A DNA stretch of 64,000 nt from an uncultured Candidatus Nitrosopumilus sp. (GTDB lineage: Archaea > Thermoproteota > Nitrososphaeria > Nitrososphaerales > Nitrosopumilaceae). This document shows, piece by piece, positions 8,678-17,959 of this stretch (the stretch's first letter is position 1; each line of letters begins with the position of its first letter). Both the position numbers and the translations under genes were made by a program. The stretch covers positions 351,560-415,559 of the forward strand of contig CATOSM010000001.1 of assembly GCA_951812645.1 (NCBI GenBank). The letters run 5' to 3'. The notes under the pieces are model-generated. The model made no database searches. It was not told the DNA's origin and worked only from the letters and a program-made list of their open reading frames with translations.

Positions 8678-9489
8678 TGAAAATAGCAACATACACAGTT
8701 ACAGGAACAAAAGACTCAGAAATTGAATTACCAATCGTTTTCTCAACACCATTTAGAAAGGATTTGATTCGCAAGGCTTTCACCAATTTGACATCGCACA
8801 AATTCCAAAAACAAGGAAGAAAGCCAATGGCAGGTATGGATGTAGTTGCAGATTCTAACGATCCGCCAACAGGTCAAGGCGTATCCCGTGTTGCAAGAAT
8901 GCAAGGTGGTGGAGGCGGAAGACAAGGTCAAGGCGCAGAAGTTGCATCGACAAGAGGCGGCAGACAAGCACATCCCCCAATAGTAGAAAAAGTGATTTAC
9001 AAAAAATTAAACAAAAAAGAGAACAAACTGGCATTATGTTCTGCAATTGCAGCTACTGCATCCAAAGACATAGTAGCAGCAAGAGGACATAGAATTGAAG
9101 GAATAGAATCATTCCCAATCATAGTATCAGATGACATAGAATCGATTGGTAAAGCAAGTGAGATAACCAAAGTCATAGGCGCATTGAAATTAGCACCAGA
9201 TGTAGAAAGATTAAACTCTAGAAAACCACGTTCTGGGCAATCAAGACTTAGAGGAAGAACGAAAAAAGTAGGAAAGAGCGTATTGTTTGTAACTGCAGAC
9301 TCGTCAAATCTTTCTAAAGCAGCAGGTGCGTTACCCGGAGTCGAAGTAAAAAGTGTCAAAGAATTAAGCGTATTAGATTTAGCCCCGGGCTCTGATCCAA
9401 TTAGATTAACTGTATATTCCAAATCAGCAATAGAAGAAATTGGAAAAATAAAATCAACACATCTTGAAGTAATGGTGAAATCGCAATGA
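8677..9489 (+). CDS. rpl4: Ribosomal protein L4 (L4/L1e)
   Basis: 270 residues. The long loop with a glycine/arginine-rich stretch (VARMQGGGGGRQGQGAEV, about residues 72-90) is the extension that lines the nascent-peptide tunnel. The C-terminal half is a Rossmann-like globular domain. Start and stop codons overlap both neighbours (L3 and L23). Confidence 0.96.
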   Translation: MKIATYTVTGTKDSEIELPIVFSTPFRKDLIRKAFTNLTSHKFQKQGRKPMAGMDVVADSNDPPTGQGVSRVARMQGGGGGRQGQGAEVASTRGGRQAHPPIVEKVIYKKLNKKENKLALCSAIAATASKDIVAARGHRIEGIESFPIIVSDDIESIGKASEITKVIGALKLAPDVERLNSRKPRSGQSRLRGRTKKVGKSVLFVTADSSNLSKAAGALPGVEVKSVKELSVLDLAPGSDPIRLTVYSKSAIEEIGKIKSTHLEVMVKSQ

Positions 9490-9752
9490 ACGTAGATCAA
9501 GCAATGAAAATTATCATCAAGCCATACATCACAGAGAAGACCTTTGCAATGATCGAAAACGAAAGTAAAATCTGTTTCATAGTAGACAGGTCTGCAAACA
9601 AATCACAAATTTCAGAAGCAGTTATGGCTCTTTACAATCAAGAAACAACTAAAATTAACACAGCAAGAACAATTTACGGCAAAAAAGCTTTTGTTCAGTT
9701 TGAAAACACCGAAAAAGCCAGAGATTTGGCAACAAAGATAGGAATGCTATAA
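9486..9752 (+). CDS. rpl23: Ribosomal protein L23
   Basis: 88 residues, normal for archaea, with the PYITEKTFAMIENESKICF motif. L23 sits at the tunnel exit and helps dock the signal recognition particle. In most archaea L2 follows; here S19 comes next and L2 is absent. Confidence 0.95.
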   Translation: MNVDQAMKIIIKPYITEKTFAMIENESKICFIVDRSANKSQISEAVMALYNQETTKINTARTIYGKKAFVQFENTEKARDLATKIGML

Positions 9753-9796
9753 TATGGACCGTAAAACTCGAAGTACACTGACAGAGGAGAAGAAGA

Positions 9797-10192
9797 ATGG
9801 TTAAAGAATTTCTATACAGAGGTATTCCAAAAGAGGAGTTAGATAGCTTGTCTCTAGAAAAACTATTCACACTATTCAACTCAAGGCAAAGACGATCACT
9901 TACCAGGGGAATTACAGACGGGAAAAGAAAACTAATCGAAGAAATAAAATCTGCCAAAGCAGGTAAACTAAAAAACCCAATTAAGACTCACATTAGGGAT
10001 TTAATTGTCCTTCCATACATGGTAGGAGTTACAGTAAACGTATTTTCTGGAAAAGAATTCAAACCAGTAGCAATCACGACAGAGATGGTTGGACATTATT
10101 TAGGAGAATATGTAATAACAAACAAGAGAGTTTCACACGGCGCCCCAGGTGTAGGCGCATCAAGATCCAGCCTCTATGTACCATTGAAGTGA
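9797..10192 (+). CDS. rps19: Ribosomal protein S19
   Basis: 131 residues. The conserved core is present (TRGITDGKRKLIEEI, then IRDLIVLPYMVGVTVNVFSGKEF and GHYLGEYVITNKRVSHGAPGVGAS). S19 is in the head of the small subunit near the A-site tRNA. An AG-rich stretch (GAGGAGAAGAAG) just upstream of the ATG may serve as ribosome binding site. Confidence 0.96.
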   Translation: MVKEFLYRGIPKEELDSLSLEKLFTLFNSRQRRSLTRGITDGKRKLIEEIKSAKAGKLKNPIKTHIRDLIVLPYMVGVTVNVFSGKEFKPVAITTEMVGHYLGEYVITNKRVSHGAPGVGASRSSLYVPLK

Positions 10193-10197
10193 TCATT

Positions 10198-10656
10198 ATG
10201 GGTAGATTCGATTACGCTTTCCAAAATTACGACCCAACAAGGCACGTACGTTCTTCGTTAAGAGAAAAAGACATTTCACACAAACATGCACGTGAAGTCG
10301 CAGTATCAATCAAAGGGCTATCAATTGAAAGAGCAAGGGATTATCTGATTGCAGTAATTGATGAAAAAAGGGCGGTTCCATTTAGAAGGTTCAAGCGTCA
10401 AGTTGGACATAGGCCAGACCCGGGAGTGATGGCAGGACGTTATCCACAAAAAACAGCAAAAGAATTCATCAAAGTTTTAGATAATTTAGAATCAAACGCA
10501 GAATACAAAGGAATGGATTTAGATAGATTAAGGATTGTGAACGCAACTGTTCATAAAGGAGTAATTGTAAAAAGATTCACCCCAAGAGCAATGGGAAGAG
10601 CAACCCCAAAGAACAACGTATTGACTCATGTAGAATTGGTGGCAAAGGAGATTTAG
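10198..10656 (+). CDS. rpl22: Ribosomal protein L22
   Basis: 152 residues from the ATG at 10198 ([17 protein letters not shown]), which fits archaeal L22 better than the GTG nine bases upstream. The beta-hairpin segment [20 protein letters not shown] reaches the exit tunnel. It begins six bases after the S19 stop codon. Confidence 0.95.
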   Translation: MGRFDYAFQNYDPTRHVRSSLREKDISHKHAREVAVSIKGLSIERARDYLIAVIDEKRAVPFRRFKRQVGHRPDPGVMAGRYPQKTAKEFIKVLDNLESNAEYKGMDLDRLRIVNATVHKGVIVKRFTPRAMGRATPKNNVLTHVELVAKEI

Positions 10657-10658
10657 AA

Positions 10659-11438
10659 ATGTCAGCAGTAAAGAATGTAATTAAAGACAACTATAACATG
10701 ATGCTACTCAAAGATTATCTTAGAGGAAAAATCAAAGATGCAGGTTTCTCACATGCAGAAATTTCAAAAACACCCGTAGGGACCAGGGTTGCATTGCATG
10801 TAACAAGACCAGGAATCGTTATCGGTAGAAAGGGTTCGGGTATTAGAACATTAACAGACAAACTTGAAACAGACTTTGGATTAAAGAACCCACAAATTTC
10901 AGTGGTAGAAATTGAAAAACCAGAACTCGCACCAAGTGTAATGTGTAACAGAATGGCATCACATTTGGAAAGAGGAACAGCATTTAGAAGAGCAACGATG
11001 TGGACACTAAAACAAATCATGGAAGGGGGCGCAATGGGTGTACAAATTACAATTTCAGGAAAACTTAGGGGAGATCGTTCAGCATTTGAGAAACATACGC
11101 AGGGAATTTTGCCAAGAGCAGGTCATCATGCAGAAATTATAGTTGACGAAGATATTGCACACGTACAAACAGCAATGGGATTAATTGGTATTAGAATTAG
11201 AATAGCAAGAAAAGAAAAATTCATTCCAGAATTTGAAATGAGAGAAGAGAAAGCAAAACAACCAAAAGAGGAAAAGATCAAAGTTGAAGAGATAGAGGTC
11301 GAAGGATCCAAAGTCGAAGTTGTCAAAGTTGAAGGAAAAGAAGATACGGCTAAATCAGAGTCAGAAAGAATTGCATTAGAAGCAAAGAAGATGGAAAGTA
11401 TCGACACATTGGAACAAGAGGAGGCCAAAATGAAATGA
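10659..11438 (+). CDS. rps3: Ribosomal protein S3 with charged C-terminal extension
   Basis: 259 residues. An N-terminal KH domain carries the GxxG-type loop [12 protein letters not shown], and the S3 C-terminal domain follows ([18 protein letters not shown]). From about residue 195 the protein has a Lys/Glu-rich tail of roughly 65 residues, beyond the conserved core. S3 is at the mRNA entry site. The TGA overlaps the L29 start. Confidence 0.95.
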   Translation: MSAVKNVIKDNYNMMLLKDYLRGKIKDAGFSHAEISKTPVGTRVALHVTRPGIVIGRKGSGIRTLTDKLETDFGLKNPQISVVEIEKPELAPSVMCNRMASHLERGTAFRRATMWTLKQIMEGGAMGVQITISGKLRGDRSAFEKHTQGILPRAGHHAEIIVDEDIAHVQTAMGLIGIRIRIARKEKFIPEFEMREEKAKQPKEEKIKVEEIEVEGSKVEVVKVEGKEDTAKSESERIALEAKKMESIDTLEQEEAKMK

Positions 11439-11641
11439 CCAGACTCAGTATGAAAACAATCAATCAATTAAATGAAAAGGATCTTAGAAGTAAAATTCAA
11501 GAAACACGTAGTGAACTTTCTAAACTCAGAGTAGATTCTGCAAAAGGTACTTTGAGAAAAGAAAGTGGTAAATTAAAACCACTAAGACACGACATTGCAA
11601 GAATGATGACAAGATTAAGTGAGATGAGAAACAAAAAATGA
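11435..11641 (+). CDS. rpl29: Ribosomal protein L29
   Basis: 68 residues forming two long helices, with the typical pattern [22 protein letters not shown] and a basic end (SEMRNKK). It overlaps S3 upstream and Rnp1 downstream by four bases each, indicating translational coupling. Confidence 0.94.
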   Translation: MTRLSMKTINQLNEKDLRSKIQETRSELSKLRVDSAKGTLRKESGKLKPLRHDIARMMTRLSEMRNKK

Positions 11642-11904
11642 TTACCGTAGGCAACATAACATCACATGAATTCATAGGGTTAAACACAGAAATTGCTAGA
11701 TCTACCAACTCTCAAGTAGTAGGATTAAATGGAATAATTATCAATGAAACAAAATCAATGTTCACAATAAGTACATCAGATGGTACAAAATCAATTGCAA
11801 AATCAACTAATGATTGGAAATTCTCAATCGAAGGAAAAGAAATCATTGTCGAAGGAAATAGAATTGCAAAAAGACCCTTTGACAGAGTGGGAGGAAAATC
11901 ATGA
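11638..11904 (+). CDS. rnp1: RNase P protein component 1 (Rpp29/Pop4)
   Basis: 88 residues with the Sm-like beta-barrel pattern of archaeal p29 (HEFIGLNTEIARSTNSQVVG, then GIIINETKSMFTI). The protein binds the specificity domain of RNase P RNA together with Rpp21 and helps process the 5' end of tRNA. Its place between L29 and S17 is standard in archaea. Confidence 0.93.
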   Translation: MITVGNITSHEFIGLNTEIARSTNSQVVGLNGIIINETKSMFTISTSDGTKSIAKSTNDWKFSIEGKEIIVEGNRIAKRPFDRVGGKS

Positions 11905-12224
11905 CCCAAAATATAGGAATTAAAGTAAAAGAGCCATCAAAAGAATGTCAAGACAAACACTGTCCATTCCACGGCAGTTTATCAATTAGAGGTAAATTGT
12001 TTGATGGCAAAGTAACAGGCAGTAAAGCAAAACAAACAATCACATTACAAAAAGATGCACCACTTTACTTTAGTAAATTTAAGAGATATGCAAGAGGCAC
12101 AAGTACAATTCACGCACATGTTCCAGCATGCATTGATGTTGAAACAGGGGATCAAGTATTAACTGCAGAATGCAGACCAATCTCCAAATCTGTATCATAT
12201 GTTGTTGTGGAGGTTAAAGCATAA
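11901..12224 (+). CDS. rps17: Ribosomal protein S17
   Basis: 107 residues with the archaeal N-terminus containing CQDKHCPFHGSLSIRG, then an OB fold (FDGKVTGSKAKQTI) and HAHVPACIDVETGDQV. It overlaps both neighbours by one to four bases. Confidence 0.95.
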   Translation: MTQNIGIKVKEPSKECQDKHCPFHGSLSIRGKLFDGKVTGSKAKQTITLQKDAPLYFSKFKRYARGTSTIHAHVPACIDVETGDQVLTAECRPISKSVSYVVVEVKA

Positions 12225-12646
12225 TGGCAAAGCAAGCAGGTAAAGGAGTAGAAGAATTCCGCCCATATGTAACTAAGGTAATTCCAATTGGTGCAAACAT
12301 TGTTTGTGCAGATAATTCGGGTGCAAAAATATTAGAAGTAATCAATGTTCCAAGACACCATACAAGATCATCCAGACTTGCATCAGCGTCTGTGGGAGAC
12401 TTTTGTAATGTTGTAGTAAAGAAAGGTCCAGCAGAATTAAGAAAGCAAGTTTATGGTGCAGTAATCATTAGACAAAAATATGCAGTTCGCAGATTAAATG
12501 GTGTAAGAGTTTGTTTTGAAGATAACGCAGCAGTTCTCATCACTCCAGAAGGAGAAACAAAGGGAACAGACATCAAAGGACCAGTGGCAGCTGAAGCAAC
12601 AGAGAAATGGCCAAGAGTAGCTAACTTGGCATCAATGGTGGTATAA
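12224..12646 (+). CDS. rpl14: Ribosomal protein L14
   Basis: 140 residues. The signature region is clear ([18 protein letters not shown], then [18 protein letters not shown] and FEDNAAVLI). L14 lies at the subunit interface. The start overlaps the S17 stop codon by one base. Confidence 0.96.
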   Translation: MAKQAGKGVEEFRPYVTKVIPIGANIVCADNSGAKILEVINVPRHHTRSSRLASASVGDFCNVVVKKGPAELRKQVYGAVIIRQKYAVRRLNGVRVCFEDNAAVLITPEGETKGTDIKGPVAAEATEKWPRVANLASMVV

Positions 12647-12650
12647 GAAA

Positions 12651-13106
12651 ATGAGACCAACTAAAATGCGTAATCAAATGATTTACCAAGCAAACTATCA
12701 AACTAAAAGTAAACAACTTGGAAGTGCACTTTCTAAGGATTTGCAGAAAAAATATGGAAAAAGGAGTGTAAGAGTAGTTGAGGGCGACAGTGTTACAATA
12801 ACTAGAGGAGAATTCAAAGGGGTGGATGGTAAAGTATCAGAAACGTCTACACGGAAAAGCAGTGTTGCAATTGAAGGAGTAAAAAAAGAGGCAACTAAAG
12901 GAGAAAAATTTGATGTTTATATTCACACATCCAATCTTGTCGTGACATCACTAAATGGAGACGACAGATGGAGGATATCCAAGCTCGAAGGAAAAGATCC
13001 AAGAAAACAACCAAAAACAGAAAAACCAAAACAAGAGACAGAAACCGAAGCCTCCAAAGAAACAAAAGTAACAGAAAGTCCAAAAAAAGAAGGAGATAAA
13101 GAATAA
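12651..13106 (+). CDS. rpl24: Ribosomal protein L24
   Basis: 151 residues. The KOW motif is in [20 protein letters not shown], followed by a Lys/Glu-rich tail of about 35 residues after [11 protein letters not shown]. Like S3, it carries a charged extension beyond the family core. Confidence 0.94.
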   Translation: MRPTKMRNQMIYQANYQTKSKQLGSALSKDLQKKYGKRSVRVVEGDSVTITRGEFKGVDGKVSETSTRKSSVAIEGVKKEATKGEKFDVYIHTSNLVVTSLNGDDRWRISKLEGKDPRKQPKTEKPKQETETEASKETKVTESPKKEGDKE

Positions 13107-13822
13107 TGGTAAGCATTTCAGGTAGTAAAAAACTCAAACGTCAAATGGCACCGCAGTTTTGGGGAATTGCCAGAAAAGACAAAAGATTTGTAATCACAGT
13201 AAAACCAGGTTCACACAAGAAAGATCACTCAGTACCAACTGCAGTATTCCTAAGAGACATGCTAAGTATTGTAACCAGCTTAAGAGAGGCCAAAACTGCA
13301 ATTTATTCAGGAAGAGTAAAAATCGACGGAGTTGTAAGAAAATCATTACATCATTCAATTGGTTTGATGGATGTTGTTGAATTGCAAGATGTTGCAGGTA
13401 TTTATCGCATGGTTCCAACAGAAGACAAATTGCTAAAACCAATTAAAATAAACGAATTAGAAAAAACAAAAAAACTTGTTAGAGTTACCAAAAAAACCAC
13501 CATCAATAAAGGAAAATTACAAATTGGATTCCATGATGGACGTTCGATAATTTCAGATACTAAAGTTAGCATCGGAGATACTTGTTTGATTCAAGTACCA
13601 GATCAAAAAATCCTTGAAGTAATAAAATTAGAACCAGGTTGTCAAGGACTAGTAACACGAGGAAATAACGCAGGACAAATAGGTAAAATTAAAACCATAG
13701 AAGCAGGAACATTCATTCTTCCAAAAAGAGTCGTACTAACATTAGGTGACCGAAAAATCGAAATTCCTGCAGATATCATCATGCCAATTGGAAAAGAGGG
13801 GCCAATAATTCAACTAAAGTGA
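13106..13822 (+). CDS. rps4e: Ribosomal protein S4e
   Basis: 238 residues. The archaeal/eukaryotic S4e order is visible: an N-terminal basic region (KRQMAPQFWGIARKDKRFV), an S4-like RNA-binding segment (IYSGRVKIDGVVRKS), a central domain, and a KOW-type C-terminus (TRGNNAGQIGKI). It has no bacterial counterpart, which confirms an archaeal source. The TGA is four bases before the L5 ATG. Confidence 0.95.
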   Translation: MVSISGSKKLKRQMAPQFWGIARKDKRFVITVKPGSHKKDHSVPTAVFLRDMLSIVTSLREAKTAIYSGRVKIDGVVRKSLHHSIGLMDVVELQDVAGIYRMVPTEDKLLKPIKINELEKTKKLVRVTKKTTINKGKLQIGFHDGRSIISDTKVSIGDTCLIQVPDQKILEVIKLEPGCQGLVTRGNNAGQIGKIKTIEAGTFILPKRVVLTLGDRKIEIPADIIMPIGKEGPIIQLK

Positions 13823-13826
13823 TAAC

Positions 13827-14348
13827 ATGTCTCAAGTAACAGAATCCCCAATGAAAAAAATCTCTTTAGAGAAAGTTGTACTTAACATGGGTTTAGGGAA
13901 ATCAGGAGATGCAATCACAATTGCAGGAAATGCATTAACGCAGATTTCTGGAAAAAAACCATCAACTAGAAATGCAAAAGCAGCATACAGAGATTGGGGA
14001 GTTAGAAAAGGCGAACCAATAGGAGTAGCAGTAACAAGTCGTGGAGAGTATGCAAGTGCATTGTTGAAAAGACTACTTGAGGCTAAAGGCAATACAATAA
14101 ACGGAAAAGCATTTGACAACTTTGGAAACTTTTCATTTGGAATTAACGAACATATTGATATCCCGGGAGTAAAATATGATCCTCAAATCGGAATTTTAGG
14201 ACTGGGAATTTCCGTCACATTAGCAAGGCCGGGATATGGGATTAGAACCAGAAGCAAACATAAAGCAAGAGTTGGAAAATCCCATATCATTAAAAATCAA
14301 GAAGCAAAAGATTATCTAGCAAAAGAATTTGGAGTGACCATTACATAA
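13827..14348 (+). CDS. rpl5: Ribosomal protein L5
   Basis: 173 residues with KVVLNMGLGKSGDAITIAGN at the N-terminus and the basic stretch LARPGYGIRTRSKHKARVG near the C-terminus. L5 binds 5S rRNA and contacts the P-site tRNA. The stop codon overlaps the start of S14 by one base. Confidence 0.95.
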   Translation: MSQVTESPMKKISLEKVVLNMGLGKSGDAITIAGNALTQISGKKPSTRNAKAAYRDWGVRKGEPIGVAVTSRGEYASALLKRLLEAKGNTINGKAFDNFGNFSFGINEHIDIPGVKYDPQIGILGLGISVTLARPGYGIRTRSKHKARVGKSHIIKNQEAKDYLAKEFGVTIT

Positions 14349-14527
14349 TGGCAAAAGATAGATCATACGAAGCAACAGGAAGGAAGAAACACGACTTTGG
14401 AAGAGGTTCCAGATGGTGTAAAAGATGTGGGGATTATACAGCAGTTATTCAAAAATATGATTTAATGTTATGTAGACGATGCTTCAGGGAAGTAGCAACA
14501 TCTTTAGGGTTCAGGAAAAACAAGTGA
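14348..14527 (+). CDS. rps14: Ribosomal protein S14, zinc-binding type
   Basis: 59 residues (MAKDRSYEATGRKKHDFG...). Four cysteines at 24, 27, 42 and 45 (WCKRC, LCRRC) form the zinc site of archaeal S14. Despite its short length it sits in the standard place between L5 and S8. Confidence 0.95.
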   Translation: MAKDRSYEATGRKKHDFGRGSRWCKRCGDYTAVIQKYDLMLCRRCFREVATSLGFRKNK

Positions 14528-14533
14528 GATAAT

Positions 14534-14926
14534 ATGCCGGCAACCAACATTTTAGCAAATCTGTTTGTCACTTTATACAATAATGAAACTAGAAGGAAAT
14601 CAGATTGTGTGATTCTTCCAACATCAAAACTAGGAATTGAAGTTCTAAAAACACTTCAAAAAGATGGATACATTGGAGAGTTTGAGCACATTGATGATAA
14701 AAGAGGGGGCAAATTTAAAATCAAATTATTAGCAAAAATAACAAAATGTGGAGCAATATCCCCAAGATTCAAAGTAAAAACTGATGAATACAACAATTGG
14801 GAACAACAATACTTACCAGCATATGATAGAGGAATGCTTTTGGTTACAACAAACCAAGGCATAATGTCACATCATGAAGCATTACAAAAAGGAATTGGAG
14901 GATTTTTGATAGGTTATGTCTACTAA
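14534..14926 (+). CDS. rps8: Ribosomal protein S8
   Basis: 130 residues, archaeal type, with NILANLFVTLYNNETRRKSD at the N-terminus and the rRNA-binding end LLVTTNQGIMSHHEALQKGI. S8 binds the central domain of 16S rRNA. It overlaps the L6 start by 11 bp. Confidence 0.95.
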   Translation: MPATNILANLFVTLYNNETRRKSDCVILPTSKLGIEVLKTLQKDGYIGEFEHIDDKRGGKFKIKLLAKITKCGAISPRFKVKTDEYNNWEQQYLPAYDRGMLLVTTNQGIMSHHEALQKGIGGFLIGYVY

Positions 14927-15473
14927 ACAAATTCAAGAATTTAAAGACGAAGTAGCAATTCCAGAAGGAGTTACAGTAACAGTAAACAAACACATGGTAT
15001 TATTTGTAGGACCGTTAGGAAAAACTCATAAAAGTTTTAGAAACATACCAGTAAGTGTCAAAGTTGAAGAAGGCAAAGTACTTCTGTCTGCAATAAATTT
15101 AAAGAAGAGAGACTATGCAATTTTGCACACGGCAAGATCAATTATCAGAAACATCTGTGAAGGCCTCATTACAGGATACACAGTAAAAATGAAAGTGGTG
15201 TTTTCTCACTTTCCAATCACAGTCAAAGTAGAAGGAAAGAAAATTTTAATTGAGAATTTCCAAGGAGAGAGATCACCAAGAGTTACAAATATTGTTGGCA
15301 ATACCAAAGTAACACCAAAAGGCGAAGATGTGATTTTGACAGGGGAAGTATGGACCGACATCACACAGACTGCAGCAAACATAGAATTAAAATCCAAAGT
15401 AAAGAACAAAGACCACAGGGTATTCCTGGATGGCATCTATGCATTTGAAAAGAAAAAAGGCATAGACAAATAG
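14916..15473 (+). CDS. rpl6: Ribosomal protein L6
   Basis: 185 residues with two similar domains. The first begins IPEGVTVTVNKHMVLFVGPLG; the second contains VEGKKILIENFQGERSPR. L6 lies near the factor-binding site. In most archaea L32e, L19e, L18, S5, L30 and L15 would follow; here the ribosomal run ends. Confidence 0.95.
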   Translation: MSTKQIQEFKDEVAIPEGVTVTVNKHMVLFVGPLGKTHKSFRNIPVSVKVEEGKVLLSAINLKKRDYAILHTARSIIRNICEGLITGYTVKMKVVFSHFPITVKVEGKKILIENFQGERSPRVTNIVGNTKVTPKGEDVILTGEVWTDITQTAANIELKSKVKNKDHRVFLDGIYAFEKKKGIDK

Positions 15474-15490
15474 AATTTTGATTTAATCGA

Positions 15491-15778
15491 ATGACTCTAG
15501 ATCCTGAATTTTCAAAACAGACAACTGATTTGATTGCACAGACATTAGAACTGTACAAAACTGCAGGGGCATCACCAAGAATCGGAGAAACGTGGGATTG
15601 TGCCAACATTGGAGACTTTTTGTGTGGGTTTTTTGTTGGAGAAATGGTAGGTTCTGCACTTAGTGCATTTCAAATTGTACATCAAAGAGAACCAACATCT
15701 GACGAGCACTTGGAAATAATTGAATTGGTTGAAAGCCATGCAAAAGAAATCAAAGAGTTTTTTGCTAAATTTAACTAA
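15491..15778 (+). CDS. Hypothetical protein downstream of L6
   Basis: 95 residues, helical and acidic, starting MTLDPEFSKQTTDLIAQTLE, with a glycine-rich centre (GDFLCGFFVGEMVGSALSAF) that could be a short amphipathic or membrane-associated helix. Only 17 bp separate it from L6, so it is probably at the end of the ribosomal transcript. No known family recognised. Confidence 0.7.
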   Translation: MTLDPEFSKQTTDLIAQTLELYKTAGASPRIGETWDCANIGDFLCGFFVGEMVGSALSAFQIVHQREPTSDEHLEIIELVESHAKEIKEFFAKFN

Positions 15779-15850
15779 AGATTCTCAAGTTTTAGTTGAT
15801 CATGCATAGTCGCAAAGATTAAATCACTTTTGCCAAGGTAAAATCGTGGT

Positions 15851-15924
15851 GCCTCCCTAGCTCAGCGTGGTAGAGCAACCGGCTGTTAACCGGTTGGTCA
15901 CCAGTTCAAGTCTGGTGGGAGGCG
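15851..15924 (+). tRNA. tRNA-Asn (anticodon GTT)
   Basis: A 7-bp acceptor stem pairs GCCTCCC with GGGAGGC. The anticodon stem ACCGG/CCGGT encloses the loop CTGTTAA with anticodon GTT (15885-15887). The T arm is ACCAG-TTCAAGT-CTGGT and the discriminator base is G. No CCA is encoded (CGCC follows). No intron. Confidence 0.95.
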
Positions 15925-15930
15925 CCCTTA

Positions 15931-15954
15931 TTTCTAAACTCGAGTTTTGAAACA
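15931..15954. repeat. Palindromic intergenic repeat, copy A
   Basis: TTTCTAAACTCGAGTTTTGA followed by AACA, directly after tRNA-Asn. It is a diverged form of the palindrome best preserved at 19436-19460. Confidence 0.6.
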
Positions 15955-16001
15955 TTTTATTTTGATACATGTAGGATAAGCATGCATGATAATTAATCAT
16001 A

Positions 16002-16026
16002 GTTCTAATTTCGAATCTAGAAACAT
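16002..16026. repeat. Palindromic intergenic repeat, copy B
   Basis: GTTCTAATTTCGAATCTAGA followed by AACAT, about 90 bp before the zinc-ribbon gene at 16114. Same palindrome with several mismatches. Confidence 0.55.
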
Positions 16027-16113
16027 TGATCGGTTGTTAGTATTTGGTTTACTCTATTAGACAACCTAGATCTAATAGATGATCGCACAGATAAGACATG
16101 CAGGAGGTTTACA

Positions 16114-16362
16114 TTGGTCAGAACTAGAAGAGCCAATCGATATTGTGTTGATTGTAGTGCAAGACTGGTGTATTATCCAAGATTATCAAACCCAAAAGCT
16201 CCAAATGAGCACAGAGTTCTAGTATATGCATGTCCAGATTGCACGGATGATTTTGAAAAGCCAAAGATGTTCTCAATTAGACGTAATCAAGTCGAAGATC
16301 CTTTAGAAGCAGTAGAAATTGAAATTACACAAATACAGAAAAAAGCAGTAGTTGCAAAATAA
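16114..16362 (+). CDS. Small zinc-ribbon protein
   Basis: 82 residues from a TTG start, chosen because a strong GGAGGT lies a few bases upstream. Two CxxC pairs (YCVDC and ACPDC, about residues 11-14 and 41-44) should bind one zinc ion. The rest is basic and helical. Such proteins often bind nucleic acid or act in transcription; the specific role is unknown. The next gene follows after 11 bp. Confidence 0.72.
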   Translation: MVRTRRANRYCVDCSARLVYYPRLSNPKAPNEHRVLVYACPDCTDDFEKPKMFSIRRNQVEDPLEAVEIEITQIQKKAVVAK

Positions 16363-16373
16363 GAGCAATCAAG

Positions 16374-16613
16374 ATGGCATATCCAGAAAAAACTAGAAGC
16401 AATGCATGGTTTTTGTTACCAATTTTTTTTGGTGTTATTGGGGGAATAATCGCATTTTTTATTTTGCGACGAGATGATCCAAAGAAAGCCAGATATTGTT
16501 TGTATTTAGGAATTGCATTCATGTTTGTAGGAATCATACTAAACGTAATTATAGGATATACAGATCAAAGACTCCTGCCAAATCCAGGACCGGGTTTTAA
16601 TGTCAACACATAG
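16374..16613 (+). CDS. Two-helix membrane protein (same module as later zinc-ribbon membrane proteins)
   Basis: 79 residues. Two transmembrane helices flank a short basic loop: WFLLPIFFGVIGGIIAFFIL, then RRDDPKKARYCLYLGIAFMFVG. The same module occurs fused to zinc ribbons in the proteins at 51567-51956 and 52457-53236 (FPIIFGMFGG and LPIFFGLLGGIIAWALIR). Here it follows a separate zinc-ribbon gene, which may be the split form of that architecture. Confidence 0.7.
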   Translation: MAYPEKTRSNAWFLLPIFFGVIGGIIAFFILRRDDPKKARYCLYLGIAFMFVGIILNVIIGYTDQRLLPNPGPGFNVNT

Positions 16614-16647
16614 CAGATTGTTGTTTTACATCTAAAGAAACAAGATA

Positions 16648-16672
16648 TTTCTAAACTCGAATTTAGAAACAT
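16648..16672. repeat. Palindromic intergenic repeat, copy C
   Basis: TTTCTAAACTCGAATTTAGA followed by AACAT, between two genes on the plus strand. One mismatch from the perfect palindrome. Confidence 0.65.
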
Positions 16673-16726
16673 GTTAAATTTAGCACAGTAGTTATTTACA
16701 TTTAGAATCATATAGAACTGTTTTTT

Positions 16727-17185
16727 ATGAATGTCATGAGTGCATCAAGAATGAGAGATAATGTGGAGCGATGGGTCATTCACGAAGGCTCATCCTTTCA
16801 AGAAATAAAAAATCCTGAAAATAATTTTCAAATTCTCATCAAACATGCAGGACGATATGGAATTCCAGTCGAAGTGTTTGAGCCAAAAAATCAACCAGGA
16901 ATTTTGGTTATTGGTGCCAAAGTAGTAATGAAGAATAATCAAATTGCAAGATATCTGGGATTTAGCCCCGAAGAGAAAAAAAGATTTGAAAAAAAGGTGG
17001 GGGATTTTTGTTATTCAATACAGGCAATCAATAAGATCATCACAGAAGATGGAAAACAAAAAGTTGGAGTCTATGTAGTGCTAGATGATAAAGAAAACAT
17101 CAATCAACAAACAATGTTTGAAGCAATAGACAGCGTATCTGAAAAATATGATAAAACGGCTAGATTTTTGCTGAAAACCTTCTAA
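16727..17185 (+). CDS. DUF2299-like protein
   Basis: 152 residues with the order expected of DUF2299: NVERWVIHEGSSFQEI, a beta-rich middle (FQILIKHAGRYGIPVEVF), an alpha-helical segment and GVYVVLDDKENINQQTMFEAI. The function of the family is unknown; the fold resembles small chaperone-like or nucleotide-independent binding proteins, which is inference. Confidence 0.65.
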   Translation: MNVMSASRMRDNVERWVIHEGSSFQEIKNPENNFQILIKHAGRYGIPVEVFEPKNQPGILVIGAKVVMKNNQIARYLGFSPEEKKRFEKKVGDFCYSIQAINKIITEDGKQKVGVYVVLDDKENINQQTMFEAIDSVSEKYDKTARFLLKTF

Positions 17186-17190
17186 AAATA

Positions 17191-17204
17191 GACGATTTAT
17201 CGTC
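17191..17204 (+). terminator. Short hairpin after the DUF2299-like gene
   Basis: GACGATTTATCGTC forms a perfect 6-bp stem six bases after the stop codon. It could mark the transcript end, although archaeal termination mostly depends on T-tracts. Confidence 0.35.
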
Positions 17205-17243
17205 CTACGCTGGCATTATATCTAAAATTCACCAGTACAGAGT

Positions 17244-17393
17244 ATGAAAACGACAATTTTTACACAAAAAATCACAAAAAAACATAGTTCAAAAGCAAAT
17301 TTTTTAGAAAACCAGATTTTGAAATTCAAGGCTTCAAAGAATAAAGTGTTCATTTTGACAGCAATTGCAACAGCAATGGTGCTTGTAAAATGA
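17244..17393 (+). pseudogene. Truncated leader of a secreted protein
   Basis: An open frame of 49 codons ends in a hydrophobic stretch (KVFILTAIATAMVLVK) and then a TGA. The same frame continues TTSTYAVQAYSQKL, which looks like the end of a signal peptide and the start of a mature protein. A nonsense mutation in a former secreted-protein gene is the simplest reading. Downstream to about 17960 only short broken frames remain. Confidence 0.35.
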
Positions 17394-17959
17394 ACAACAT
17401 CAACATATGCTGTTCAAGCATACAGCCAAAAATTATGAGATTAGTGCTAGCATCAATGTTAACAAACTCAGACTAGGAAATGCCAAATCCAGATGGGAGG
17501 TAATTCAAAATTGAACATTCTCAAAAGGATATGAGAAATTATAGAAACTTATGAAAATACCGAAGGTCAGCCACCATGAGTAATTTTTTCAACGTAATGG
17601 GGATTGCATTGGAAGTACACTCCATTGTGAAAACAGTTCAAAAAGAACCGAAACAATTTGAGGCGTAAATCGCCAGCAATGCTACTTTTGGGGGGAAAAC
17701 CCACCTTATTTGAGATAAAGTGTGTGTTCAATAATGCATGCATAGGGTAAAAACAGAATTTAGCACAAAAAAAGTCATGAAATTCTTTGCATTACAAATC
17801 AATGAATCATCAATTAATGAAACATTTGCATCCACAAACAACATCTTTGATCAATTCAGAGAGTAATCATCAGTCTTTTTTTACAAATTTTAGAGCAAAT
17901 TACAGCGATTTCTCAAAATTTCTTAAAACGAGTTATTTTGCAAAATTAAGCCTAGTCGT

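Noticed and set aside
8743..9500. Several minus-strand ORFs opposite L4
   Set aside because: They are shadows of the L4 coding frame; L4 is unambiguous.
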